Shown: positions 27,447-35,095 of the stretch, in pieces | Position numbering within the stretch: position 1 is the stretch's first letter | Layout: every line of letters starts with the position of its first letter | DNA from: Variovorax boronicumulans NBRC 103145 | GTDB lineage: Bacteria; Pseudomonadota; Gammaproteobacteria; Burkholderiales; Burkholderiaceae_C | Direction: 5' to 3' | Length of the DNA stretch: 61,113 nt | NCBI RefSeq assembly: GCF_001591345.1 | Contig: NZ_BCUS01000026.1 | Coordinates: 1 to 61,113, forward strand | The notes under the pieces: model-generated | The model's input: only the letters and a program-made list of their open reading frames with translations | Told to the model about the DNA's origin: nothing | Database searches by the model: none | Translations under genes and position numbers: made by a program

Positions 27447-29342
27447 ATGCTGCGAAGGAACGTATTAATCGGCGGGTTGCTTGCTCCAACAGACAGCAGT
27501 GTTTCGGCGCGTGTCAGTTCGGAGCTCATGCAGCGAGAGTCGACCAGTAGGGCAAAGGAAGCGACGCAGGCCGGGTATGACAGCGTCACTGCTCAAACCG
27601 TTCTCGACAGCATGCAGCCGATGCATGACTTTAGGGCCCTGCGCGACTACACAGGGGGGGCGTCAGGTGTGCGGGTCACGGGCCGTGGAATCGCTGGCTC
27701 GTTCTACGTCGATCCCTCCGACGTTTCCTCAGCTGACAACGGCGGCACGATCATCGTGGACGCGACGGGGCGCCGTTGGAAGCGCGATTTCACGGGCCCG
27801 CTTCGTCCTGAGATGTTCGGTGCGAACGGTGGTCCGAACGATGCCGCAGCTTTCAATGCTGCGCTTACTATCTCAGGTGCCTTGCTATTGGCCGATGGTG
27901 CGACATACACATTAACCAGCGGGTTGAAGCGGATCGGCTCAATCTGGTTGATGGGAAATGCGAGGCTGGTTTTTAATTTCTCGGGTGCGCCTGGTCTGAC
28001 CTGCATTGGTTCTGCTGGACAAATAGCACGCTTTGTAGATGTTACTTTCGACGCGGGCTCAGCCCAGGGCAGGACGCGAGCCGTCGCGCTGCATATCACC
28101 GGCTACGATTCGGTCATCTTTACGCGAACATCGGGGACTCGGCAGCACAACACCAGCGCATCAACGACTCGATTCGTCAACATGGTGAACTGCTTCGACG
28201 CGGTCGTAGAAGGCGGCTCGTACTCGGATATCACAGCACTTGGCAACGGCAGCGTGGGAAACGGGCAAGGCGCGGTTCGTGCCATTTACGCTACTGGCGA
28301 TAGGCACCTGGGAATGATGCATGTCCACAGCGGCACTTTGTTCGAGAACATCCACACTGTGGGCTCCGAGGGGGTGCCGATTGTCGAAGATGCCGATGCG
28401 GTGGTAATTCAGAACGTCGGAGCGTTCAAGCACGATGCGTGGGTGGATCGATGCCGCTTTCGAAACGTGGGCAAGCGGGGGCTGAAGTCGCAAGCAAATG
28501 GCGACAGCTTGACGATGTTCACCGGCAACACTGTCGATTCGACTTGGACTGTCTCCAACCCCGATTCGATGACTAATAACGGCATGTACGCCATGGCGTC
28601 CGCGTATGGAGGCAACCTTGTGACGCGGGACAACTACGTGTCCGGGCCCATTTGCTACTTCGAAGAATCCGTCAACTGCAAGAGCGTGAGCTCTTCGGGC
28701 AATGTTCACGTCGGCGGCTATGTCAATGGGGTTGCGAATAACTTAACTCGTCCCTATCACCACACCAATATCAGCGAGAGTTTTTTGTGCTTTGGGAACC
28801 GGCGCAACAGTGCTGTCGCCGGATATGCATCAGGGGCTGCCGCTGGAGCATTTGACGCTATTGCCGCGGCGAATTCCTTTACGTCGCGTGCGTCGTCGAT
28901 GGAGTTTGTCCATGCTCGTCACCTGGTCGTTGCTGCAAATGTTCTAAAGGCCACTGACAGTGTGGGGCCGTCCATCCGGATGAATCAGTCGATCGGCAGC
29001 GTCGCGGGTTTGGGCTGCGTAATGGTGGGGTTTCAGGACGGATACTATTTTGATGCTTCCATCCCGGCTGCCTTTTCCAACGCTATCGTGGGCAACACGT
29101 TCGATGTGAGTCGCAACCCCGTGTCGAATTTCGCTCCTTTTGCCGCGCAACACCAAGCGACGTCTGGAAACATGCGCAACACTCCCAACGCGGGAATGGT
29201 GGCGGCGAAGCTGTCACAGACCACTGGCCAGGTGGGCCCTTCTGGGTCTTCAGCGGCGCTGCCGTTGCAGCCGGCGCTCTACGAGGTAGTCCGTGTGAAT
29301 GGGATCGTCTATCACCGACCGCTCTACCACGCGTCAGCTTGA
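27447..29342 (+). CDS. Tailspike-like parallel beta-helix protein, possible polysaccharide lyase or depolymerase
   Basis: This 631-residue protein starts at ATG 27447 with AAGGA six bases upstream. After an N-terminal segment of about 55 residues comes a module (RALRDYTGGA 63-72, DNGGTIIV 97-104, GRRWKR 108-113, EMFGANG 122-128) like the one that precedes the beta-helix of phage tailspikes and pectate-lyase-superfamily proteins. Next follows a long Asn/Gly/Val-rich region of beta-helix character. The N-terminus MLRRNVLIGGLLAP is only weakly like a signal peptide. Inside an EPS locus it may trim, release or modify the polymer. No catalytic residues can be named, and a prophage-derived origin is also possible. 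Base composition is intermediate. Confidence 0.65.
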   Translation: MLRRNVLIGGLLAPTDSSVSARVSSELMQRESTSRAKEATQAGYDSVTAQTVLDSMQPMHDFRALRDYTGGASGVRVTGRGIAGSFYVDPSDVSSADNGGTIIVDATGRRWKRDFTGPLRPEMFGANGGPNDAAAFNAALTISGALLLADGATYTLTSGLKRIGSIWLMGNARLVFNFSGAPGLTCIGSAGQIARFVDVTFDAGSAQGRTRAVALHITGYDSVIFTRTSGTRQHNTSASTTRFVNMVNCFDAVVEGGSYSDITALGNGSVGNGQGAVRAIYATGDRHLGMMHVHSGTLFENIHTVGSEGVPIVEDADAVVIQNVGAFKHDAWVDRCRFRNVGKRGLKSQANGDSLTMFTGNTVDSTWTVSNPDSMTNNGMYAMASAYGGNLVTRDNYVSGPICYFEESVNCKSVSSSGNVHVGGYVNGVANNLTRPYHHTNISESFLCFGNRRNSAVAGYASGAAAGAFDAIAAANSFTSRASSMEFVHARHLVVAANVLKATDSVGPSIRMNQSIGSVAGLGCVMVGFQDGYYFDASIPAAFSNAIVGNTFDVSRNPVSNFAPFAAQHQATSGNMRNTPNAGMVAAKLSQTTGQVGPSGSSAALPLQPALYEVVRVNGIVYHRPLYHASA

Positions 29343-29857
29343 TGGTATTACGTGGCCCGCCGCAAACGCTCGCTACCTCAAGCAGAGATCAGAAGAAACG
29401 GCTCGATTCTCATACTGCAATCGAAATGGCTCATATGGTCGCTGCCGTCAACGAGGGAATTCAAGCTCTTCGCATGTGAGATCGATCGGGTGATGCGACC
29501 CGAGCGCGCAAGCGACGATGAATCATGCTCATATCCGCGGATTGGTTACCGGCACTTCATCGATCCGTCGCGGGCCTGCCTCGCTCTAAAAGTCGTGGAT
29601 CATCCTTTCGGAGCCTCATGTGAACGTCCAAGCCCACATGGATCTTGCTAATCTCTTGCATGGCCAGTCTCCTTTCCTTGCTGGTAGTGACCACGGTCTC
29701 CAGCATGTAGCTCGGCAAGCTCGCTTGCAACCTACGTCAGCGGAGACCGGCCGCTTCGCTGGCAGCGCGACCATGATGTCTGATTGTCGCTAGTTCAGGG
29801 AAAGGTACAAGCTCAAGGGGCATGCGATAGGCCCTTCGAGATCAGTTCCTGGAGGCT
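29343..29857. other. Degenerate non-coding junction with IS remnant
   Basis: These 515 bp lie between the convergent beta-helix and wzc genes. The one recognisable item is the IS110-like N-terminal fragment at 29557-29661 (minus) with about 50-100 bp of its putative leader beside it. The remaining open frames (for example 29352-29651 plus) have no ribosome site or family character. No rho-independent terminator is evident for either convergent operon. Confidence 0.6.
29557..29661 (-). pseudogene. IS110-family transposase, N-terminal remnant
   Basis: Read on the minus strand from ATG 29661, with AAGGAGA a few bases upstream, the frame gives a 34-residue peptide beginning MQEISKIHVGLDVH. That matches the start of IS110-family (DEDD) transposases, where the Asp of GLDVH is the first catalytic residue. 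After that motif the expected KDSIAVA-like continuation is lost and a stop comes at 29557-29559. The call rests on one motif of about ten residues recognised from memory. Confidence 0.55.
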
Positions 29858-32110
29858 CTAAGCCGCTTCTTCCTTGTACTTGTATTCGGTGTACCGATAG
29901 CCACCGTACTTGTAGCCGTAACTGCCATAGTGCCGACGCGAGAGGTCCATACCGTTGAAGACCACGCCATTGACTTGCTGACCTGCGTGCGCAAGCCGCT
30001 TGATGCTCTCGCTGAGCTCACCCAGTTGGGTGAGGTTGTCACGCGCGACCAGCAGCACGGCGCCCGCATGTGCGGCAACCGCGGCCGCATCGGCGGCCAC
30101 CAGCACCGGCGGGCTGTCGATCACCACCAGATCGTAGCGTTCTGAGAAATCGTTCAGCAGCTCACCTAGCGCGGACGACAGCATCATATTCGCGGGATTG
30201 AACGGATAGGCACCAGTCGTCAGGACGTCAAGGTTCGGAATCACTTGAACATGGATTGCCTGCTCGGGCGTCAAGTCTCCTGCTAGCACCTCCGCCAACC
30301 CACCCTTGCGTGGCAGCCCAAAGGCCTTTTGAAGGTGACCCTTGCGAAGGTCGGCATCAATCAGCAGCACGCGTTTGCCGGCTTGCGCCATGATGACGGC
30401 GAAATTCCCGGAGACGAAACTCTTGCCCACACCTGGTGTTGCACCGGTGATGAGCACGCGGTTGTTACCGCTCTCCATCAACGTCAATTGCAGGGAAACA
30501 CGCAGATTGCGCAGGCTCTCGATGGCAAGGCTTTCGGGGGAGGTCACCGCTAGCAATTGAACGCCCTTCGCGCCACCTGCAATGTGCTCCAAGATCGTTT
30601 CCTGCTCGAGTGCCAGCGGTACGACGGAATAGACGTTCAGGCCAAGACGATCCTCGATTTCCTGAGGATTGCGGATGCCGCTCGAGAGCTTGCTGCGGAG
30701 GATGGCAAGTGCAACACCGGTCAACAGCCCCAGCACCAGAGACAGTGCGACGACCAGCGGCTTTTGGGGCTTGACTGCTCTTCTGGGTTCGACGGCAGTG
30801 TCGAGCAGCCGCACGTTGCCGATCTTTCCTTCCTTCACAAGGCGCAGCTGTAGCGAACTGTTGAGCATCGACTTGTAGAGTTCGCCGTTGACGCGAACAT
30901 CACGTTCGAGCCGTAGGGCATCGCGCTGGATGGCAGGCATCGCACTGACGCGCGTTTCGAGGCCCTCGATCTCGTGGCGAACGGCCGCAATCTGACCGTC
31001 GATCATGCGGACTTTCGGATTGCTTTCGGTGAACCGCGACAGTAACTCACGTCGCAGTTGCTGTGACTCCAACAGCTTGGTCTGCAATTGCACTGACATG
31101 GTCAGTGCTGCCTTGGCCTCTTCATCAAAGGCTACGGTGCCATTCTGATTGCGGAACCGTGCGTAAGCATCTTCCGAGTCTTCAAGTTGCTGCTTGAATT
31201 CGGGCAGCTGCCGATCAAGGAATTCAATGGTTTTTTCGGCTTCGGCTGCCTTGCGCTCTACGTTCTGGCGCACGTATTGGGCACCGATCTCATTGAGTGT
31301 GCGCTGGAGGCGATCGCGATCGCTGTCTTCGAGCGAAGCGCTGATTACATTCGATTGCTTGCCCTGTTCGGCGAGCTGAAGACGTTTCTGAAGATCTTCG
31401 GTAGTGGCGAGTAGTGAAGCACGCGAAACCAGAAATTCGGCGCCAGGCTTACCATCAAGCCGAGAAACGACCAATGTGATAGCGCCGTCGGGCAGTTGCC
31501 GACTAAGTACCTTGCCTACAGTGCCGGTTAGCGATTCGGCAAGATCGGGATGAGTCAGTGTGTATTGATCAGCAGCCAGCGCCGTAATTGTGAAAGGCTT
31601 CTGCTCTTCGAGCGTGGGGGGCACGTTGAACTTGGCAATGTCGATAACTTCGGTGCCAGAAACATATCCACCCATGCCCAAAAAACCGGGGTTCGATAGT
31701 TCCTTCGCGCGCCTCGAAAGCCATTCGCCGATGATCGGTAGATAGCGTGGTTGCGCATCGATGTACAACTGCTTTGCCTCGACCGCGCCCCCGATGACCA
31801 TCCGTGAACGGATGATCTGGATTTCGCCCGTAGCCGGCGTCTTCACATCGAAAAGATTCGCTGTGTCGCCAAGAAAATTCTTGGCGTCGGGAGCAGAGTC
31901 TTCAACCTGAATCAGCAGGTTGGATTGGTAGATGGGGGTGGCCAGGAGCGCGTAAGCCGTGCCGATCGCGAGGGCAACAGCGGTGACACCTGCAACCAGC
32001 CATTTGCGATCGAGCAGGATGTCCAGGTACTCGGACAGATTAATCGCATCGTCGTTATCGTCGCGAGCGAGTGCTGCGGAGAGGGGCGAAGTGGAAGCAG
32101 ATGGAGTCAT
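29858..32110 (-). CDS. wzc: Wzc-type bacterial tyrosine kinase / polysaccharide co-polymerase
   Basis: This 750-residue inner-membrane protein has an N-terminal Wzz domain with two membrane segments (about residues 35-55 and 430-450) around a large periplasmic coiled-coil part, and a C-terminal BY-kinase domain. The kinase shows Walker A GATPGVGKS, Walker A' LLIDADLRKG and Walker B LVVIDSPPVL. The tail carries a dense tyrosine cluster (HYGSYGYKYGGYRYTEYKYK) for autophosphorylation. With Wza and Wzb it controls chain length and export. ATG 32110 overlaps the wzb stop (ATGA). It runs opposite to the synthesis operon. Confidence 0.95.
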   Translation of the reverse strand: MTPSASTSPLSAALARDDNDDAINLSEYLDILLDRKWLVAGVTAVALAIGTAYALLATPIYQSNLLIQVEDSAPDAKNFLGDTANLFDVKTPATGEIQIIRSRMVIGGAVEAKQLYIDAQPRYLPIIGEWLSRRAKELSNPGFLGMGGYVSGTEVIDIAKFNVPPTLEEQKPFTITALAADQYTLTHPDLAESLTGTVGKVLSRQLPDGAITLVVSRLDGKPGAEFLVSRASLLATTEDLQKRLQLAEQGKQSNVISASLEDSDRDRLQRTLNEIGAQYVRQNVERKAAEAEKTIEFLDRQLPEFKQQLEDSEDAYARFRNQNGTVAFDEEAKAALTMSVQLQTKLLESQQLRRELLSRFTESNPKVRMIDGQIAAVRHEIEGLETRVSAMPAIQRDALRLERDVRVNGELYKSMLNSSLQLRLVKEGKIGNVRLLDTAVEPRRAVKPQKPLVVALSLVLGLLTGVALAILRSKLSSGIRNPQEIEDRLGLNVYSVVPLALEQETILEHIAGGAKGVQLLAVTSPESLAIESLRNLRVSLQLTLMESGNNRVLITGATPGVGKSFVSGNFAVIMAQAGKRVLLIDADLRKGHLQKAFGLPRKGGLAEVLAGDLTPEQAIHVQVIPNLDVLTTGAYPFNPANMMLSSALGELLNDFSERYDLVVIDSPPVLVAADAAAVAAHAGAVLLVARDNLTQLGELSESIKRLAHAGQQVNGVVFNGMDLSRRHYGSYGYKYGGYRYTEYKYKEEAA

Positions 32111-32541
32111 GAGAGTTTGCGGATGCGTTCGGCCCAAGCTTGGGCGCCGGCAGCGATGAGTTGCAGGGCGTGCTCGAAGGCCGGGCGGCCCATGCGATAC
32201 GGGTCGGGAATGTCAACGCGCGCGACTTCGCCCAGGCGAAACAGCTTGCCCCGGGTCAACGGATGGCGCTGCCCGATGTGAATCCGCTGGGCTTCGTCCA
32301 TTGCAAGAATGAGGTCAGCTTCCTGGCACATCTGCGCTGTAAGTTGGCGGGCCCGGTGGGCCTCGATGTCGATGCCGCGTTCGGCCATGAGTTTGCGTGC
32401 GATCGGATCTGCTTGGTGCCCAACCAAGGCTCCAGTTCCCGCTGAGGTGACTTGAATCTGCGGCAACGCTGCAGCAATCAGTGCTTCTCCCATCGGGCTA
32501 CGACAGATGTTGCCAATGCATACGACTAGAACAGATTTCAT
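32107..32541 (-). CDS. wzb: Low-molecular-weight protein tyrosine phosphatase, Wzb-like
   Basis: This 144-residue phosphatase has the P-loop VCIGNICRSP (C-x5-R) near the N-terminus and the general-acid Asp in DIPDPYRMG. It dephosphorylates the Wzc tyrosine tail; cycling of Wzc phosphorylation is needed for polymer export. ATG 32541 has AGGGAG about nine bases upstream; longer in-frame extensions lack support. It is the promoter-proximal gene of a wzb-wzc pair on the minus strand. Confidence 0.94.
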   Translation of the reverse strand: MKSVLVVCIGNICRSPMGEALIAAALPQIQVTSAGTGALVGHQADPIARKLMAERGIDIEAHRARQLTAQMCQEADLILAMDEAQRIHIGQRHPLTRGKLFRLGEVARVDIPDPYRMGRPAFEHALQLIAAGAQAWAERIRKLS

Positions 32542-32991
32542 GAGACTTGGCTCCCTGCGAAGGCTTGTGCCCCTGTTGTCAGACTCAACGTAGTGCGTGT
32601 CGTGTGCTTCATTTCCCGCATGAATCACATGTCATACGGAAATGTCCTCGCCATTTGTTCTTCGTTGAGCGATTGGATCGCACCATCTAACTAGAGGGCC
32701 GAAGGATGGTCGGGCACGCCCGTGGCATTGTAGTCAGGGCATTGGCGGCCACAGCCTCGCGGATGTGTCCAAGCCGTGGGCGTTCTGGGCCCGAATCGGT
32801 CATGGTTGCCAACGGCACAACTGACCATGGTGCTGATCAGCGCGTCTATGACCAAAGTCATATCGATGCAAAAGATACAAAAAATGACATTATGAGTGTC
32901 GCGAATCCCCTGAATTGGGGGGGAGGGGTGGGTACCCTTCACGGACAATTGTTGCAGCGCGGCGCACTCCAACGCCGCAGGAGTTTTCAGT
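32542..32991. other. Divergent regulatory region between wzb and the PglF-like gene
   Basis: These 450 bp have no credible gene. They should carry the promoters for wzb-wzc (minus) and the dehydratase (plus). A TACAAT box reads on the minus strand at 32732-32727, but its -35 region is poor. An AT-rich stretch at about 32,862-32,896 precedes a G-run at 32,919-32,932. I see no strong terminator or perfect dyad. Confidence 0.5.
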
Positions 32992-34995
32992 GTGATCAAT
33001 CGTCTGGCTGCGCCCTTGCTTGCCTTGCCGCGCCCTTTGAAGCGCATGCTGGCTCTAGGGGTCGATGCAATGCTCTGCGTCCTGTGTGTCTGGTTGGCAT
33101 TCAGCTTTCGTTTCGAGCAATGGGTGACGCCGCGTGGCGTTCAGTGGTCAGCCGTCGCGGTCGCTGTAGCCCTTGCGCTCCCCGTCTTTGTGGTGTTTGG
33201 GCTCTACCGAGCCATCTTTCGATATGCAGGCACGGCTGCAGTCATGGCCATCGTGCGCGCGTGCGTATTGTTTGGCCTCGGCTATGCGTTGATCTTCTCG
33301 GTGGTCGGCGTGCGAGGAGTGCCGCGCACGGTCGGTTTGCTGGTGCCATTGCTCTTGTTCTTGGCCATCGCCGGCTCGCGCATGTTTGCGCGCTATTGGC
33401 TAGGTGGTCTCTACATGAGCGCTCTGCAACGTAAGCAATTGCCTCAGGTTGTGATCTACGGTGCCGGTAGCGCGGGTTTGCAACTGGCTGCGGCGTTGGC
33501 TCAAAGTCGGGACATGGTCGTCCGCGCTTTCGTTGACGATGACTCACATCTTCAAGGCAACACGATCAACGGTCTGCGCATTCAGTCCTCGGATTGGCTC
33601 ACCAACAACGCCGCCAGCTGGGGCATCACGGATGTTCTCTTGGCGTTGCCTTCGGCCAGTCGCGGGCGCCGCGTCGAAATTCTGAACCAATTGTTGCCTT
33701 TGCATCTGCATGTACGCATGCTGCCGGGGCTGCTTGATCTGGCCAACGGCAAGGTCCAGGTCAATGATCTGGTCGAAGTCGACATCGAGGACCTGCTAGG
33801 ACGGGATCCAGTCGAGCCGGTGGCAGACCTGCTGCACAAGCACATCCAAGGCCAAGTGGTGCTGGTGACGGGTGCCGGTGGCTCCATCGGCAGTGAGCTG
33901 TGCCGGCAGATTGTTCAGCTGTCGCCTTCCACGCTGCTGCTCGTGGAGCTGAGCGAGTACGCGCTCTATGGCATCCACCAGGAGTTGGAGCAACTGGCAC
34001 CGACCGTACGTGTCATCCCGCTGCTCGCTTCGGTGTGCGATGCGGCACGGCTGCGTGAAGTGATGCGCGCCTGGCGCCCTGACACGGTCTACCACGCGGC
34101 GGCATACAAGCATGTGCCGCTCGTCGAGCACAACCCGGCAGAGGGTGTGCGAAACAACGCGATGGGCACTCTCACGACCGCGCGGATCGCCATGGAGTGC
34201 AAGGTTCCCAACTTTGTCCTCATCAGCACCGACAAGGCAGTGCGGCCGACGAACATCATGGGGGCCAGCAAGCGCGTCGCCGAAATGGCGTTGCAGGGGC
34301 TGGCGCAGCAGAGTTCGGACACCTGCTTCTCGATGGTCCGCTTCGGGAACGTGCTGGGCTCGAGCGGTTCTGTGGTGCCGTTGTTTCGAAAGCAGATCGA
34401 GGCGGGTGGCCCGATCACGCTGACGCATGCGGACATCACGCGCTATTTCATGACCATTCCCGAGGCTGCCCAGTTGGTGATTCAGGCGGGTGCGATGGCG
34501 CAAGGCGGTGACGTCTTCGTGCTCGACATGGGGGAGCCGGTGAGGATCATTGACCTCGCTCGTCGGCTGGTGGAGCTTTCGGGGCGTACGGTTCGTGACG
34601 AGCATTCGCCGGATGGCGATATCGAACTCCAGGTGACCGGATTGCGGCCCGGCGAGAAGCTCTACGAAGAGCTCCTGATTGGTGACAGTGCGATGCCTAC
34701 AGCGCATCCTCGTGTCATGAAGGCGCACGAGCCCTGCCTGCCTTGGAGCGAGCTCTGGCGCCAGTTCGAGACGCTGAATACGGCACTCGAGAGCAGCGAT
34801 GTGCCGATGCTGAAGCGGACGCTGACGCAGATGCTTCCCGGTTATCGACCCCACGCGGAGGTGGTGGACTGGGTGCATATGGAGCGTCACCGTGTGCGTG
34901 ACCGTGCTCTGCCGATCGCGGCGGCAGTCGGTGCTGCGCAGGTGGGTGAGGCCAACCAGCCATCCGCGCCGAATCGGATTGCCGTGGCAATCTGA
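32992..34995 (+). CDS. pglF: UDP-GlcNAc 4,6-dehydratase, PglF/WbpM/CapD family
   Basis: This 667-residue membrane-bound SDR enzyme has four N-terminal hydrophobic segments (about residues 15-130), a first nucleotide-binding-like domain (VVIYGAGSAGLQLAAAL) and the catalytic SDR domain with VLVTGAGGSIGSELCRQI. The TDKAVRPTNIMGASKR segment has Met in place of the usual SDR tyrosine, as in WbpM/PglF. It makes the UDP-4-keto-6-deoxy-GlcNAc needed by the PglE and PglD homologues at 25-27 kb. GTG 32992 is the start, with CAGGAG seven bases upstream. It is a single-gene unit with its own terminator. Confidence 0.93.
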   Translation: MINRLAAPLLALPRPLKRMLALGVDAMLCVLCVWLAFSFRFEQWVTPRGVQWSAVAVAVALALPVFVVFGLYRAIFRYAGTAAVMAIVRACVLFGLGYALIFSVVGVRGVPRTVGLLVPLLLFLAIAGSRMFARYWLGGLYMSALQRKQLPQVVIYGAGSAGLQLAAALAQSRDMVVRAFVDDDSHLQGNTINGLRIQSSDWLTNNAASWGITDVLLALPSASRGRRVEILNQLLPLHLHVRMLPGLLDLANGKVQVNDLVEVDIEDLLGRDPVEPVADLLHKHIQGQVVLVTGAGGSIGSELCRQIVQLSPSTLLLVELSEYALYGIHQELEQLAPTVRVIPLLASVCDAARLREVMRAWRPDTVYHAAAYKHVPLVEHNPAEGVRNNAMGTLTTARIAMECKVPNFVLISTDKAVRPTNIMGASKRVAEMALQGLAQQSSDTCFSMVRFGNVLGSSGSVVPLFRKQIEAGGPITLTHADITRYFMTIPEAAQLVIQAGAMAQGGDVFVLDMGEPVRIIDLARRLVELSGRTVRDEHSPDGDIELQVTGLRPGEKLYEELLIGDSAMPTAHPRVMKAHEPCLPWSELWRQFETLNTALESSDVPMLKRTLTQMLPGYRPHAEVVDWVHMERHRVRDRALPIAAAVGAAQVGEANQPSAPNRIAVAI

Positions 34996-35052
34996 TTCGA
35001 TAGAACTGCTTCATTTTTTCCCGCCCCGACTCACTGGGGTGATGCTGAAACC

Positions 35053-35082
35053 AAGAGCCCCGGGTCGGGGCTCTTTTGTTTT
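35053..35082 (+). terminator. Rho-independent terminator after the PglF-like gene
   Basis: A perfect 10-bp stem, AAGAGCCCCG (35053-35062) and CGGGGCTCTT (35066-35075), has a GGT loop and is followed by TTTGTTTT. It lies 58 bp after the dehydratase stop and just before the convergent yjbH-like stop. On the minus strand the T-run is weaker. Confidence 0.92.
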
Positions 35083-35095
35083 CAGCCTGTGGCGC

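Noticed and set aside
27447..27489. Tat signal peptide on the beta-helix protein (MLRRNVLIGG)
   Set aside because: It has paired Arg but a hydrophobic core of only about eight residues before Pro-Thr-Asp and no cleavage site. Left as uncertain.
29352..29651. 99-residue plus-strand frame after the beta-helix gene
   Set aside because: No ribosome site or recognisable family, and it overlaps the IS110-like remnant on the other strand.
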